Shown: positions 17,666-27,098 of the stretch, piece by piece
Layout: each line of letters opens with the position of its first letter
Numbering within the stretch: the first letter of the stretch is position 1
From: Thermoplasmata archaeon
GTDB taxonomy: Archaea > Thermoplasmatota > E2 > DHVEG-1
NCBI GenBank assembly: GCA_003942085.1
Contig: DQIQ01000010.1
Coordinates: 1 to 47,616 of the forward strand
Direction of reading: 5' to 3'
DNA: 47,616 bases
Program-made: the position numbers and the translations under genes
Notes under the pieces: model-generated
Database searches by the model: none
Seen by the model: only the letters and a program-made list of their open reading frames with translations
Told to the model about the DNA's origin: nothing

Positions 17666-18901
17666 ATGCTTGATCGGTTCTATCTTCGCTTGCTTTCGTC
17701 TCTGTATATCTCTACGTTTTTTATCCGTGCAAGTTTTGGAATAATGCTTGCCACTCTGCCCATCTATTTGAATATTACTTCAGGGTTCATCGGGTATGGT
17801 GTTGTTGCCGCAGCCTCCCCGCTTTTTGAGATGGGGACTGTTTTATTTATCGGAGCAGTAGTCGATCGTTATGGACGAAAGATTGTGCTCCTTTCAGGTC
17901 TTCTATCAGCTGCATTGTTCCTCTTTCTTCTATCATCAACAAAAAACATGTTTGTGATCTTTTGCATAAACGCAGGCCATGGGATGGCCGCAGGCGCTAT
18001 CCTTGTCGCATCGTTAGCATTACTGACCGATTACGCACCAGAGAACAGAAGAGGCAGGGAGATGGGTGCCTTTGACGCATTCAACATGCTCGGATGGGTC
18101 GTTGGTTATGCAGTGGGTGCCTTGTTCCTTGAGTTCTTAAAAGGCTCGTTGTGGCAGTCATTTATGATTGCTGGTGCTATGGCGCTGTTCGGGTGTCTTT
18201 ATTGTTTCATCAATATCGCAGAGCCAAAGAAATGCGATGTTCTGTGTAAAAAAATACGTTTTGACACCATCGTAAACGTCCTCAAAAAACGGTCGATCCT
18301 TCTTCTGACGCTCCCCTGGTTCATCGTGTTTATGATCATTGGTGCCGTGATGACGTTTCTAACCGTATCAACCTCTCAGGGGGTTCTGAACATTTCACCG
18401 CTTATGCTCTCTGGCATCATCGGTGGTGCCGGGGTTATTTTGATCCTCACACAGGTTTTTTATGGCCGACTCTCGGACAGGTACGGTCGGCTGCCAATAA
18501 TGGTCGTAGGAACAGTAGGTTTTGTCGGACTCATGACGGTCATCGGGATAGGATATGGTCTTGCTCCGACGACCAGCGGGGAGGATGTGAAAAATAGCAT
18601 TATCCGCCTCTGGCCGCCTCTCGGCATTTTCGGACTCATGGCTCTTGCGTTTGGCCCCTCGGCTTTGTCATCGCTGGCTGACGAGGCTCAAGAGAAATCC
18701 CGTGGGGTGACCATGGCGGTGTACAGTATCGTCATCAGCGCCGGGATGTTTGTCGGCGTCCCTGCGGTTGCCGCAATTTTTGACAGATATGGTGGAGCTG
18801 GTGTCTTGTTCTTTATGACTGGTTGTGCCGTTGCGATGCTCTGTCTGATGATCGCCCGGTATTTCGAGGTGAAACACCGAAAATTAGTAGAAAATACCTG
18901 A
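17666..18901 (+). CDS. major facilitator superfamily permease
   Basis: The 411 residues carry twelve predicted membrane helices in two halves. The MFS signature loop between helices 2 and 3 is DRYGRK near residue 67, and the matching loop of the second half is GRLSDRYGRLP near 268. Another conserved stretch is ENRRGREMGAFDAFNMLG near 127. Substrate cannot be deduced; the general layout is that of drug or sugar efflux permeases. It is convergent with the alcohol dehydrogenase gene. Confidence 0.9.
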   Translation: MLDRFYLRLLSSLYISTFFIRASFGIMLATLPIYLNITSGFIGYGVVAAASPLFEMGTVLFIGAVVDRYGRKIVLLSGLLSAALFLFLLSSTKNMFVIFCINAGHGMAAGAILVASLALLTDYAPENRRGREMGAFDAFNMLGWVVGYAVGALFLEFLKGSLWQSFMIAGAMALFGCLYCFINIAEPKKCDVLCKKIRFDTIVNVLKKRSILLLTLPWFIVFMIIGAVMTFLTVSTSQGVLNISPLMLSGIIGGAGVILILTQVFYGRLSDRYGRLPIMVVGTVGFVGLMTVIGIGYGLAPTTSGEDVKNSIIRLWPPLGIFGLMALAFGPSALSSLADEAQEKSRGVTMAVYSIVISAGMFVGVPAVAAIFDRYGGAGVLFFMTGCAVAMLCLMIARYFEVKHRKLVENT

Positions 18902-18924
18902 TGCCACAGATTTTTTTTTATCAT

Positions 18925-20088
18925 TTAGTAAGCGTTTTTTAAAATTATCAGCGCATCATTTTTACTGAGTTTTTTGAATTTCCCAACATCTCCATGTAGT
19001 ACGGTTTTTTCAGCAAGCGTCTCAAGTGCGTTTTCTTTTACTCCGACCTCCCGTAGTGTTTTTGGCATCCCAAGATCGGTAAAAAACTCCCTTGTTTTTT
19101 GTATCCCTTTTTTTGCTACTGCCAGATCATTTTCACCGGTTACCTGCCATACATTGCGTGCATATTCAACAAATTTATCTGAGGTTTCCTTTGTGAGGAC
19201 ATACTCCATCCAATAAGGTGTCAAAATCGCTAAACCAACTCCATGCGTAACATCATAGGTCGCACTCAGAGCATGTTCCATTCCATGGGTCGCCCAATCA
19301 CTTATCCTCCCGTAGCCAAGCAGCCCGTTGAGTGCCAGGCTGCTGGTCCACATCAACTGTGCCCGTGCTTCGTAGTCGGTAGGTTTAGACAATGCTACAG
19401 GACCATAGACAATACAGGTTTTTAAAAGACTTTCAGCGAGTCTGTTCTGCACAAAAGCTTCTTTGGTTGGACTAAAATATTGCTCAAGGACGTGACTGAA
19501 GATATCGACAGTTCCTGCTGCAGTCTGAGTCTTTGAAACCGTGAATGTATAGGTTGGATCGAGGATGGAAAACCTTGGTCGGAGTGCATCGTGATGGATC
19601 GCAAGTTTTTCTTTGGTTGCCTCGTTTGATATCACGGCGTTTCCGTTCATCTCAGAACCAGTCCCTGCAAACGTCAGGATGACCCCAAGGGGTAACGCCT
19701 TTTTTATTGAGGAATCACCTTGCAGAAACATGTCCCAGGGATCTCCCTCATGATAAACGCCTGTCGCTATCGTTTTCGCGCAGTCAATGACACTGCCGCC
19801 GCCTACGGCAACGACACATTCAATATCATGGTCCCTGCAGATCTTAATCCCTTGTCTTACATGAGATACCCGCGGATTTGGTTGCACCCCGTTAAGCTCC
19901 TGATACACCATGTTATTTTTCGCAAAGATATCAGTGACTGCACCATACAGTCCGGTTTTTTTGACGCTTCCCTGACCATAGACAAAGAGAACTCTTTTTC
20001 CATAGGGTTTCAGTTCTTCACCGAGACGCTCTATCTTATTTTTCCCAAAAAGGATTTTTGTTGAAATCATATAATTAAAATCAAGCAT
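18925..20088 (-). CDS. iron-containing alcohol dehydrogenase (butanol dehydrogenase-like)
   Basis: A 387-residue group III dehydrogenase that interconverts aldehydes or ketones and alcohols with NAD(P)H. It begins with a YMISTKILFGKNKIERL segment. The nucleotide-binding GGGSVIDCAK is near residue 98. The metal ligands lie in DIFSHVLEQY near 195 and in the paired histidines of HGMEHALSATYDVTHGVG near 265. The pattern is that of BdhA/YqhD-type enzymes. No neighbouring fermentation genes fix the substrate. Confidence 0.9.
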   Translation of the reverse strand: MLDFNYMISTKILFGKNKIERLGEELKPYGKRVLFVYGQGSVKKTGLYGAVTDIFAKNNMVYQELNGVQPNPRVSHVRQGIKICRDHDIECVVAVGGGSVIDCAKTIATGVYHEGDPWDMFLQGDSSIKKALPLGVILTFAGTGSEMNGNAVISNEATKEKLAIHHDALRPRFSILDPTYTFTVSKTQTAAGTVDIFSHVLEQYFSPTKEAFVQNRLAESLLKTCIVYGPVALSKPTDYEARAQLMWTSSLALNGLLGYGRISDWATHGMEHALSATYDVTHGVGLAILTPYWMEYVLTKETSDKFVEYARNVWQVTGENDLAVAKKGIQKTREFFTDLGMPKTLREVGVKENALETLAEKTVLHGDVGKFKKLSKNDALIILKNAY

Positions 20089-20165
20089 AGATCCACCTCA
20101 GATCCAAGGTCAATGGTTTTACTGAATTTAAACATTAGCGATCAAACCGCAACCGACCATAAAAA

Positions 20166-21737
20166 TTAATTGACGGTTTTTTGGTTTGAAAACAAGAACC
20201 TGATCGTCAAAAAAGCAAGGGTCGTCCCAAGGAAGATACCGATGAGCGCTGAGATCTTCTCAAAAAAACTCATCGTCGCTGAACCCTGTATCACGTAACC
20301 GCACAGAAGAATAGTTCCAGCCCCGATGACGTATTTGATATACTTGTCTGTTTTTCCCCTTCCGTTCAGAGCATATGAAGGAGTTTTTTTATGTAACTCC
20401 ATATATCCCCGACAGGTGTCACAGTACCATTTGTTGGTAGCTGGATCCAATCGCAGAGCTGTGAAGCATTCTGAGCAATGAGGATGATGATACGATGAAA
20501 GCTTTGTTTTTGTTTTCCCTATTTTTTTCAACAAGGGAGAGCCCATGCTCCTCTTGAGAAGCAAGGGGGTAAGAAAACAACTCGTAAAGATAAGGAATAA
20601 GGTTGCTGTTCGTATTTGATTAGCGAGAATGCCGCCAGGATCGCCAAAAATTTTTCTATCGATTCCTGTTGATACGATAATCAACGCTACCCCCATCACC
20701 GGCATCATACCGATACCGATACTAATCGATTCCTTAGATTTCAATCCAGAAACTCGTGCTCCTATGAAGCTTCCAAGGAAATTTCCAAGCATGGCAAAGA
20801 TGATAAACGCGGCACAGAAAATGAGAAGAGACGATATTTGATTTGATTGAAAGAGCGATAAAAAGTCAAAGCTGGCTCCTACCCACACGAAAAACAAGGG
20901 GACAAAAAACGCATAACCAATGGTTTTGATATATTCTGCTAGAACTCCTGCCTGTGGTGTTTTTTTGATAAAAATACCAGCGATAAATGCTCCAATTATC
21001 GCAGTAAGTCCCATGTTTTCAGCAAACGCAGCAAACAAAAAACAAATACCTAGCCCGCTGGTAAGGACAATAATCGGGGTATGGCGTTTCGTCTCTCTTT
21101 TAAGGGAATATCGCACAAGAAGAAAACCAATGATGATAGTCAGGAGGAAAAAAAGCGAGATCTGCAAAAGAAGAACAAACGAATTACCGACACCAAAGAC
21201 CAGGGCAAAAAACACCATGGCAAGGACGTCGTTTACCACTAATGCGGTACGTAATGTTAAACCGACACGGGATGACAATAGATCCATATCTGACAGGATC
21301 CGAATGGCAATGGTGGTGGATGTCGCTAAAAAAATCGTCCCTATCGCCATGCTTTGAATAAGGGTTAAATGGAATAATTGTCCAATGATACAACCAAAAA
21401 TAAAGGGGATAATAATACCAAAGATACCCACCCCCAGTCCTGCTTTTCTTGTTTTTTTCAAATCACTCAGATTCGTCTCAAGCCCGACAATGAACAAAAG
21501 AAACACCACTCCAATGAAGGCGATTTCTTTAAACTCAGGGGATGTCAGATCAAGCTTAAATTGAAAAAGAGACGTGTTCATAAAAGTAAATGATGAACCA
21601 GACAGCAGCCCAATACAACAGGGACCAAGAATGACTCCTGCGATGATTTCCCCAAGCACCCCCGGCTGCTTGATTTTTTCAAAAAGCGTGCTGAAAATCT
21701 TAGCAAATATAATCGCTACCGTGATTTCAAGCAGCAT
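20166..21737 (-). CDS. Kef/NapA-type cation:proton antiporter with C-terminal zinc ribbon
   Basis: The 523-residue CPA2-family protein has about twelve helices in residues 1-390. Markers are QPGVLGEIIAGVILGP near 24, a VGLETNLSDLKK loop near 83 and the NDVLAMVFFALVFG core helix near 168. Instead of a TrkA-N domain, residues about 405-435 hold HCSECF and WYCDTCRGYM, two CxxC knuckles forming a zinc ribbon. Two more hydrophobic helices follow at about 465-515. Family members exchange K+ or Na+ for H+. A CBS-domain gene is divergent 111 bp away and might supply nucleotide sensing. Confidence 0.88.
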   Translation of the reverse strand: MLLEITVAIIFAKIFSTLFEKIKQPGVLGEIIAGVILGPCCIGLLSGSSFTFMNTSLFQFKLDLTSPEFKEIAFIGVVFLLFIVGLETNLSDLKKTRKAGLGVGIFGIIIPFIFGCIIGQLFHLTLIQSMAIGTIFLATSTTIAIRILSDMDLLSSRVGLTLRTALVVNDVLAMVFFALVFGVGNSFVLLLQISLFFLLTIIIGFLLVRYSLKRETKRHTPIIVLTSGLGICFLFAAFAENMGLTAIIGAFIAGIFIKKTPQAGVLAEYIKTIGYAFFVPLFFVWVGASFDFLSLFQSNQISSLLIFCAAFIIFAMLGNFLGSFIGARVSGLKSKESISIGIGMMPVMGVALIIVSTGIDRKIFGDPGGILANQIRTATLFLIFTSCFLTPLLLKRSMGSPLLKKIGKTKTKLSSYHHPHCSECFTALRLDPATNKWYCDTCRGYMELHKKTPSYALNGRGKTDKYIKYVIGAGTILLCGYVIQGSATMSFFEKISALIGIFLGTTLAFLTIRFLFSNQKTVN

Positions 21738-21848
21738 AGAGCACGCATCCCAATCTTACTACAACGTATGAAAAACGCGTATATAAAAGCTGTTGATTTA
21801 ACACTCAGAGATTTTAAATATTCTAAGATGAATTCACCATGTTAAAAG

Positions 21849-22358
21849 ATGAGTGAGACACAAAAATCCTTACATGAGTTCTACGAAACAAAGGTAAAAG
21901 ACATCATGCAAAGCACGAAATCTGACCTCCCATGTATCGATGAGACAACTGATGTTGCTACCGTCTTTAACACCTTGAATAAAAAGGACCATGTGTGGAT
22001 AGTAGATAGTAAAGAGCCGACACATCTCCTTGGCGTAATAACAGAATCTGATACAATATCGCTTCTTGCCCCCCCACTCACCTCCCTTCAATCCTTTGAC
22101 AAACCAGATATTCGCTCATTACAATATGAAATTTCCCTGACCGCTGACGAAATCATGTCAAAAAAACCGGTTTCCATATCTCCCGATAAAAAAATCAGGG
22201 ATGTTCTGCTGATAATGAAAGAGCAGAAAATCAAGCAAATTGCGGTCGTTGATATCAACGAACGATTTATAGGAGAGATTTCTGTTAGACATCTCATCCA
22301 GGTATATTCAAAGCTCCACACAGAGTTTATAGAGAAGAAAAAAATTGAAGTCTCCTAG
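21849..22358 (+). CDS. two-CBS-domain protein
   Basis: The 169-residue soluble protein has two CBS motifs. The first is at about residues 14-75 (VKDIMQSTKSDLP, then LLGVITESDTISL) and the second at about 97-160 (ADEIMSKKPVSISPD, then FIGEISVRHLIQVY). CBS pairs bind adenine nucleotides and report energy state. It is divergent from the antiporter gene, so regulation of that transporter is a plausible inference. No catalytic domain is attached. Confidence 0.85.
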   Translation: MSETQKSLHEFYETKVKDIMQSTKSDLPCIDETTDVATVFNTLNKKDHVWIVDSKEPTHLLGVITESDTISLLAPPLTSLQSFDKPDIRSLQYEISLTADEIMSKKPVSISPDKKIRDVLLIMKEQKIKQIAVVDINERFIGEISVRHLIQVYSKLHTEFIEKKKIEVS

Positions 22359-22390
22359 AAAAACTGGTTAAATCCTTTTTTTATAGAAAG

Positions 22391-22399
22391 TTTTATATC
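22391..22399 (+). promoter_or_regulatory. TATA box of the carboxypeptidase gene
   Basis: TTTTATATC lies about 32-40 bp before the ATG at 22431, with GGGGAT as a ribosome site 5 bases before the start. Confidence 0.4.
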
Positions 22400-22430
22400 A
22401 GGAGGACCTATATTAACAGCTGGGGATATT

Positions 22431-24455
22431 ATGAAGAACCAGCTCTTAACAGTATTAATTACTGTAATTGTATGTGTAACGCTGTTGTCCACCATTCAAC
22501 CTGTTTCTGCTTATTCAAATAAGATGCAGAAGCAAAGCACCACTTCACAAAACGATCAAATAACACCCGAAGACCGGGGTATTATCGGTCCCAACTGGTA
22601 TAATAAACCAACAAGCTATGCTCAACTCATTAGCTGGTATCAAGCTTTAGAAGCCGCATATCCAGGTTATATCGAAGTCTTCAAAGCAAATGTTCTCTAT
22701 AACACAGGAACCATTCCAAATGGATATGATGATTATTATATCAGGATAACGAACGAATCACTCGGATTACATAAACCAGAGGTACTGTTCCTTGGCGGCC
22801 CTCATGGTGATGAAACCGTCGGAACCATAGGGATGTTCTGGTTTACTGATTGGCTTATGCGTATGGCTTTTACTGATGAGCCAAGTCCAGCTTATTCAAA
22901 AGACTGGCTGCGTTGGATCATCGACAATCGAGAAATCTACATCGAAGCGTCACATAATCCCTATGGATTTGATACTGATCAGCGGTACGATTCCCACGGA
23001 TGGGATTTAAACAGAGAGGCAGATATGGGCTGGGATCCCGGTGAACCAACAGGAGGCATCTGGGCGAGTGTCAACGGAAAAACACTTCACGCTTTTGTTG
23101 ATAATCATACAGTAAGACTCGGTGGTGATTTCCATGGTGGCGCTCGATTGTTGCTTTACCCATGGGGAAACATGCATAGCAGTATTGTTGGAACAAGTCC
23201 GATCACCGGATATTCTTATAATTACGCTCCAGCAGATTTCTACTTCTTTGATTCATCGAGTCTTCGATTAGGCGATTATATGGGCGATTACGGCGGAAAT
23301 CTTGATAAAACTAGTGTAGGGACCATCCCAGATACCGTAGGATATACGGTAGGCGGAGGAATAAGCCCTTGGGCGTATGGCGCTGATGTTGAAAAGAACC
23401 CAGTGGAAGACCCCTATGTCAATGATGAAACGTTTGGTAACTATCCAGGAGCTGGAGTACTATGGCTTTCCCCGGAAATGTCATATACAAAAAATCCTGA
23501 TCAATCGACCTTCGGAAATGACACGGTAGCGCGTTATGGTGCTGAAATTCGTCGTGTTATATTAGCCCAAGCTGATTTAGCCCAACCATACCTTCGATGG
23601 CAAGGAGATTCTGCCCAAAATCAAGATGTTGTCTATACCAACACACTCGTCAACATCACCTGGCAGGTTAACGGCAGCATGGTCGTCGACCATACATACC
23701 TGCAATTCGGGAACAACCCAGATCCTGTTCATACCTGGACATCGACAACAACCGACCATGATGAACACAGTGGTCAATACATCGGGGGAACCGGATGGGA
23801 TAATGCATTAGATGGACATACAGCAGGAACGACCTATAAAGAAACCATAACATTTACCACTCCTGGAGAATATTATTTTGTCGCAAAAGGACAAGTTGAT
23901 CAGGTCTACAAAAACGTGCTCAGGCCAGATGTCTACGGCAGTAATCCGTATCTTCGACTCATCAAAGAACGAACAAATGATTCGTATCATGAAGTCCTGG
24001 AAGGATCAGACGGCACCGAAGAAATCATTGGACAAACCTGGTGGTACAGCCCTGTTCTGCACATCAAGGTCATCTCAGAAAATGAAGCACCGAATAAACC
24101 AGCCAAACCCAGTGGACCTGCATCAGGAAAGCCTGGCTCAACCTACCTCTACCGGACCAGTACAACAGACCCAGAGGGAGACGCATTATATTACATGTGG
24201 GACTGGGGTGACGGAAACCAAAGTGAATGGCTCGGACCGTTTGCATCAGGTGCTCAAGCAAGTGCTCAGAAATCCTGGAGCAGCAAAGGAGATTACAGCA
24301 TTAAAGTAAAAGCTAAAGACGTCTATGGTTCAGAGAGCGATTGGTCAGATCCGTTACCGATCACCATGCCGACAAGCAAGGGTATACAGATACTATCTTT
24401 CCTGTCGCAGTTCTTCCACAATCTGCTGCTCTTCTTGCAGAATCTCTTAAAATAA
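22431..24455 (+). CDS. secreted M14-family zinc carboxypeptidase with PKD-like domain
   Basis: A 674-residue exported peptidase. Residues 1-27 form a signal peptide ending near VSA. The zinc site is PHGDE (H125, E128), with the third ligand in GDFHGG near 235 and the catalytic glutamate in WLSPEMSY near 349. DLNREAD near 190 supplies the substrate arginine. After the catalytic domain come a beta-rich region (about 385-540) and a PKD-like fold (about 565-645, DPEGDALYYMWDWGDG). The end is a hydrophobic amphipathic tail, LSQFFHNLLLFLQNLL, that may associate with the membrane. It likely trims extracellular peptides for uptake. Confidence 0.9.
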   Translation: MKNQLLTVLITVIVCVTLLSTIQPVSAYSNKMQKQSTTSQNDQITPEDRGIIGPNWYNKPTSYAQLISWYQALEAAYPGYIEVFKANVLYNTGTIPNGYDDYYIRITNESLGLHKPEVLFLGGPHGDETVGTIGMFWFTDWLMRMAFTDEPSPAYSKDWLRWIIDNREIYIEASHNPYGFDTDQRYDSHGWDLNREADMGWDPGEPTGGIWASVNGKTLHAFVDNHTVRLGGDFHGGARLLLYPWGNMHSSIVGTSPITGYSYNYAPADFYFFDSSSLRLGDYMGDYGGNLDKTSVGTIPDTVGYTVGGGISPWAYGADVEKNPVEDPYVNDETFGNYPGAGVLWLSPEMSYTKNPDQSTFGNDTVARYGAEIRRVILAQADLAQPYLRWQGDSAQNQDVVYTNTLVNITWQVNGSMVVDHTYLQFGNNPDPVHTWTSTTTDHDEHSGQYIGGTGWDNALDGHTAGTTYKETITFTTPGEYYFVAKGQVDQVYKNVLRPDVYGSNPYLRLIKERTNDSYHEVLEGSDGTEEIIGQTWWYSPVLHIKVISENEAPNKPAKPSGPASGKPGSTYLYRTSTTDPEGDALYYMWDWGDGNQSEWLGPFASGAQASAQKSWSSKGDYSIKVKAKDVYGSESDWSDPLPITMPTSKGIQILSFLSQFFHNLLLFLQNLLK

Positions 24456-24778
24456 AACCTTAAAAGAGATGATGAGACAAACACGGATATAACATAGATC
24501 TAAAAAACAGAGAGTGATCTGTGGGATATCTCTTCTTTCTTTTTTTTATAAAATTTGGAAACGTCGTAATGAGCAGCAGCTTCCTAATGATTCGCTACCA
24601 GAGCCCATTCACAGGGCGATGAATAAGTATTTAAGACACACAACCCCTCCCAGCAAGGGTAAGAAGAAAGAATAAGAATTTCGACCGTGGTGTTTTTAAG
24701 CAACAAAACCTTTGATGTTTTTATTTTTTTTAGACTTGCATACTTCAGACAAGGCTTGTTTGAGGAGGTGTTAGAGAT
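24456..24778. other. gene-free stretch before the microprotein
   Basis: Directly after the peptidase stop there are several T-rich tracts (for example near 24539-24550) that probably terminate its transcript. A short CCCT/AGGG arm pair lies near 24645-24660. I find no tRNA, box C/D or convincing larger fold. Confidence 0.4.
24762..24770 (+). promoter_or_regulatory. strong ribosome binding site GAGGAGGTG
   Basis: This near-perfect Shine-Dalgarno match lies 8 bases before the ATG of a 24-codon frame and is the main reason to accept it as a gene. Confidence 0.6.
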
Positions 24779-24853
24779 ATGGCGACTGATGAATATCGAA
24801 AGGCTCAGAAACTACGCAAGAACAAACTAAAACGAAAGAACGAGAAAGACTAA
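24779..24853 (+). CDS. 24-residue basic microprotein
   Basis: The frame runs from ATG at 24779 to TAA at 24853 and encodes MATDEYRKAQKLRKNKLKRK plus NEKD. The product is highly charged and predicted helical. Support comes from the strong GAGGAGGTG site at the right spacing and a T-rich tract just after the stop. Similar tiny lysine-rich proteins exist in archaea, but I cannot name a family. RNA or ribosome binding is a guess from charge alone. Confidence 0.5.
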   Translation: MATDEYRKAQKLRKNKLKRKNEKD

Positions 24854-24978
24854 AAAAAATCATTCTTTTTCCTTTTTTCATAATTTTTTTTCTTTTCCTG
24901 TGTTCGTTCTGTTCCTTCTTAAAACCATATGATTAAATCTCTGTTTTTGTGCGAATCAATGATCAAAAGAAAAATCTT

Positions 24979-25422
24979 TTACCGCCGGCTTACAATTCGT
25001 ACGATACTGATGATTGCTTCATCGTATGTTGTCGGTGGAACAACATTCCAATCATTATCATTCCACCGGAATTCATAAACTATTGCCTGGTCATGCCCCT
25101 TCAGCTCTTCCACTTGAAATTTCACCCATTTTGGGTTAAAGAGGTAATAATCGTGTCCATCATTAGCAAGAACATAGACAGGAAACTTCGACTTCAGTAT
25201 CTCATGGGTTTGATCTTCTGTAAAGGCAAATCCTTTCTTGTGTACGTTCTCTTTTTCTATAAACCCCTTCTTTCCACCAACAGTTATCATCTTCAATTCA
25301 AGGATAAGCGGATTACTGCCTTCAACCATTAGATCAAAAGTCCCGCTTTTAAAATTCATCACATTAATTCCTTTTGCCTGAAGATCACGAATGACTATAG
25401 TTCTTAGGTCTTCCTCGTTCAT
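24979..25422 (-). CDS. PD-(D/E)XK nuclease-like protein
   Basis: The protein is about 147 residues (a GTG at 25440 would add six). It contains GTFDLMVEGSNPLILELKMI near residues 28-47. An aspartate followed about 11-12 residues later by ExK on neighbouring strands is the core of the PD-(D/E)XK nuclease fold, and an upstream helix (LRTIVIRDLQAKG) supplies the usual first acidic helix. A second conserved-looking part is KFPVYVLANDGHDYYLFNP. It could be a repair or restriction-like nuclease, or an inactive fold member. There is no methyltransferase or helicase nearby. Confidence 0.55.
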   Translation of the reverse strand: MNEEDLRTIVIRDLQAKGINVMNFKSGTFDLMVEGSNPLILELKMITVGGKKGFIEKENVHKKGFAFTEDQTHEILKSKFPVYVLANDGHDYYLFNPKWVKFQVEELKGHDQAIVYEFRWNDNDWNVVPPTTYDEAIISIVRIVSRR

Positions 25423-25571
25423 AATGTCTTTTACCTGCACTCAGTTATTTTGTACCTTTTACTCCTTTAATAACATATCTTTAGAAACCTGTGTTTTTGT
25501 GCGGATTATATGAGAAAAATAATCATAGCTCCCGTTCATTTCTTCTTTTATTTTCCTTTCTTTCGATTTCT

Positions 25572-26798
25572 TTAGGATGTTATTCGTTTTGCTTTAAAGA
25601 AAAGGGCATCGTTTATGGCACTTATCGCCCGCCACTCTGTTTTTGTTGAATGTAGCTCGGAGTCAAGTGCATTTGAAAAGAAGATGACCGCGGTGTTGTC
25701 ATTTGGTTTAATCGTGACAAGGTTTAGGAAGCCGACATAACCACCACTATGCCCATAGGTTTTTTTAAAAGGTTTGTTGGTAACCTCCCATCCTAATCCG
25801 TAGTTATATTTGTCAGTTGGTGAGAAATGTGCGGTATGCATGAGCTCAACAGTGGATTGATTAAGGATTCGTATCCCGTTCCATACTCCACCATTCATAT
25901 GGGCAATGATGAAATGGGAGTATTCTTCAATCGATGTTCGTAAGGTAATTGCAGGATACAAGACATGTATCCCATATTGGGGATGCCTGAAATACTCATC
26001 ATTTTTAAGCTCATAGGGAACTGCACAGTTATTGATGTCAACATCCCGTAAGCGAAAACCTGTCGTATTCATCTGCAGAGGCTGGAAGATATGCTCCTTG
26101 CAGTATTCGTTGAAATCCTGATGTGACAGTAATTCAACAAGATATGCGACAATCGAAAATCCGACGTTAGCATAATAGTATTTTTCACCTGGTTTATCCA
26201 TGGACCATGTAGATGAGCTATAGGCACTACCATCTGGTGTGAGATATTCCTCCAACCAAGGATAAGGAAATCCTTGCACATCTGGGTCTCCAGCGAGGTA
26301 TGAAAGACAGGTCCAGTAGAGATTGTCATCGGCAAGACTTGACCGATGAGATAGTATCATTTCAATGGTTATGGGGATGTCAGGATAATTAGGGTTCCGC
26401 AGAACAAATGGGAGATAATCATTGACATCATCATCAAGGCTAAAGAGTCCTTGTTCATACAGCTGCATCAATGCGGTAGCAGTTACAGTCTTTGATACTG
26501 ATGCCTGTAGATATAACGTCTGTGTTGTTGCCTCCTTTTGATTTTCGATATCGTAATATCCGTACGCATGTGACCAGATTACTTCATCATCATGAATGAT
26601 GCACGTCACAATAGATGGTTTATGGGCAAGACGCATGAGCACCCGTATATAGATATCAAAGAGAAAATCAGAAATTATATGATGATGCTCTTCGGTAGTA
26701 GAAGTGGTTTTGGCAAGGGCTTCATTTATGACAATACCCTGAACAGATAGTCCTAGAAACACTGCTATGATCATGATACTAATAAGTTGCTTCTTCAT
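25572..26798 (-). CDS. exported beta-lactamase-fold serine hydrolase (class C/PBP-like)
   Basis: A signal peptide (KKQLISIMIIAVFLGLSVQG) precedes a roughly 400-residue beta-lactamase/esterase domain. The nucleophile is in ASVSKTVTATALMQLYE (SxxK), YANVGFS gives the YxN motif and GHSGGYVG the third HxG motif. In archaea such proteins are usually esterases or D-amino peptidases acting outside the cell, not antibiotic resistance enzymes. I start at the ATG 26798, after GGTGA, rather than the upstream TTG or GTG. A TATA-like TTTATATAA on the minus strand lies near 26840. Confidence 0.88.
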   Translation of the reverse strand: MKKQLISIMIIAVFLGLSVQGIVINEALAKTTSTTEEHHHIISDFLFDIYIRVLMRLAHKPSIVTCIIHDDEVIWSHAYGYYDIENQKEATTQTLYLQASVSKTVTATALMQLYEQGLFSLDDDVNDYLPFVLRNPNYPDIPITIEMILSHRSSLADDNLYWTCLSYLAGDPDVQGFPYPWLEEYLTPDGSAYSSSTWSMDKPGEKYYYANVGFSIVAYLVELLSHQDFNEYCKEHIFQPLQMNTTGFRLRDVDINNCAVPYELKNDEYFRHPQYGIHVLYPAITLRTSIEEYSHFIIAHMNGGVWNGIRILNQSTVELMHTAHFSPTDKYNYGLGWEVTNKPFKKTYGHSGGYVGFLNLVTIKPNDNTAVIFFSNALDSELHSTKTEWRAISAINDALFFKAKRITS

Positions 26799-27021
26799 AT
26801 GATTCACCAAAGTTTACCCAATAATCATATATTTTTGTTGTTATATAAAAGTAATCCCTACAACGTTTTAATGTTTGTAGTAGATAAAAAGTTTTAACGG
26901 ATCGATTCTAACCTATTTTTCTCTTTGAAAACATAGGTACTATACATTTCAAACCAAACCAACATTAGTTAGAAAAAAAGAATCACACCAGGTTATTAAC
27001 GTCAAAGTGACGTCACAGTAG

Positions 27022-27095
27022 CGCCCGTACTGGGATTCGAACCCAGGTCTGAGGCTCCGCAGGCCTCTAGGATATCCAAGCTACCCCATGCGGGC
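27022..27095 (-). tRNA. tRNA-Arg (anticodon GCG)
   Basis: The cloverleaf is read on the minus strand. The acceptor arm is GCCCGCA with TACGGGC, the D arm GGGT with ATCC. The anticodon stem is GAGGC with GCCTC around loop CTGCGGA (anticodon GCG), and the T arm is CTGGG-TTCGAAT-CCCAG. The discriminator is G and CCA is not encoded. Acceptor pair 6-67 is a C-A mismatch. It lies only 3 bp after the cgi121 stop on the same strand. Confidence 0.93.
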
Positions 27096-27098
27096 AAT

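Noticed and set aside
24979-25440. Restriction-modification system around the nuclease-like gene
   Set aside because: No methyltransferase, specificity subunit or helicase lies nearby; only the nuclease fold is suggested.
25572-26798. Antibiotic-resistance beta-lactamase
   Set aside because: The SxxK, YxN and HxG motifs define a broad esterase/peptidase family; in an archaeon without murein a drug-resistance role is unlikely.
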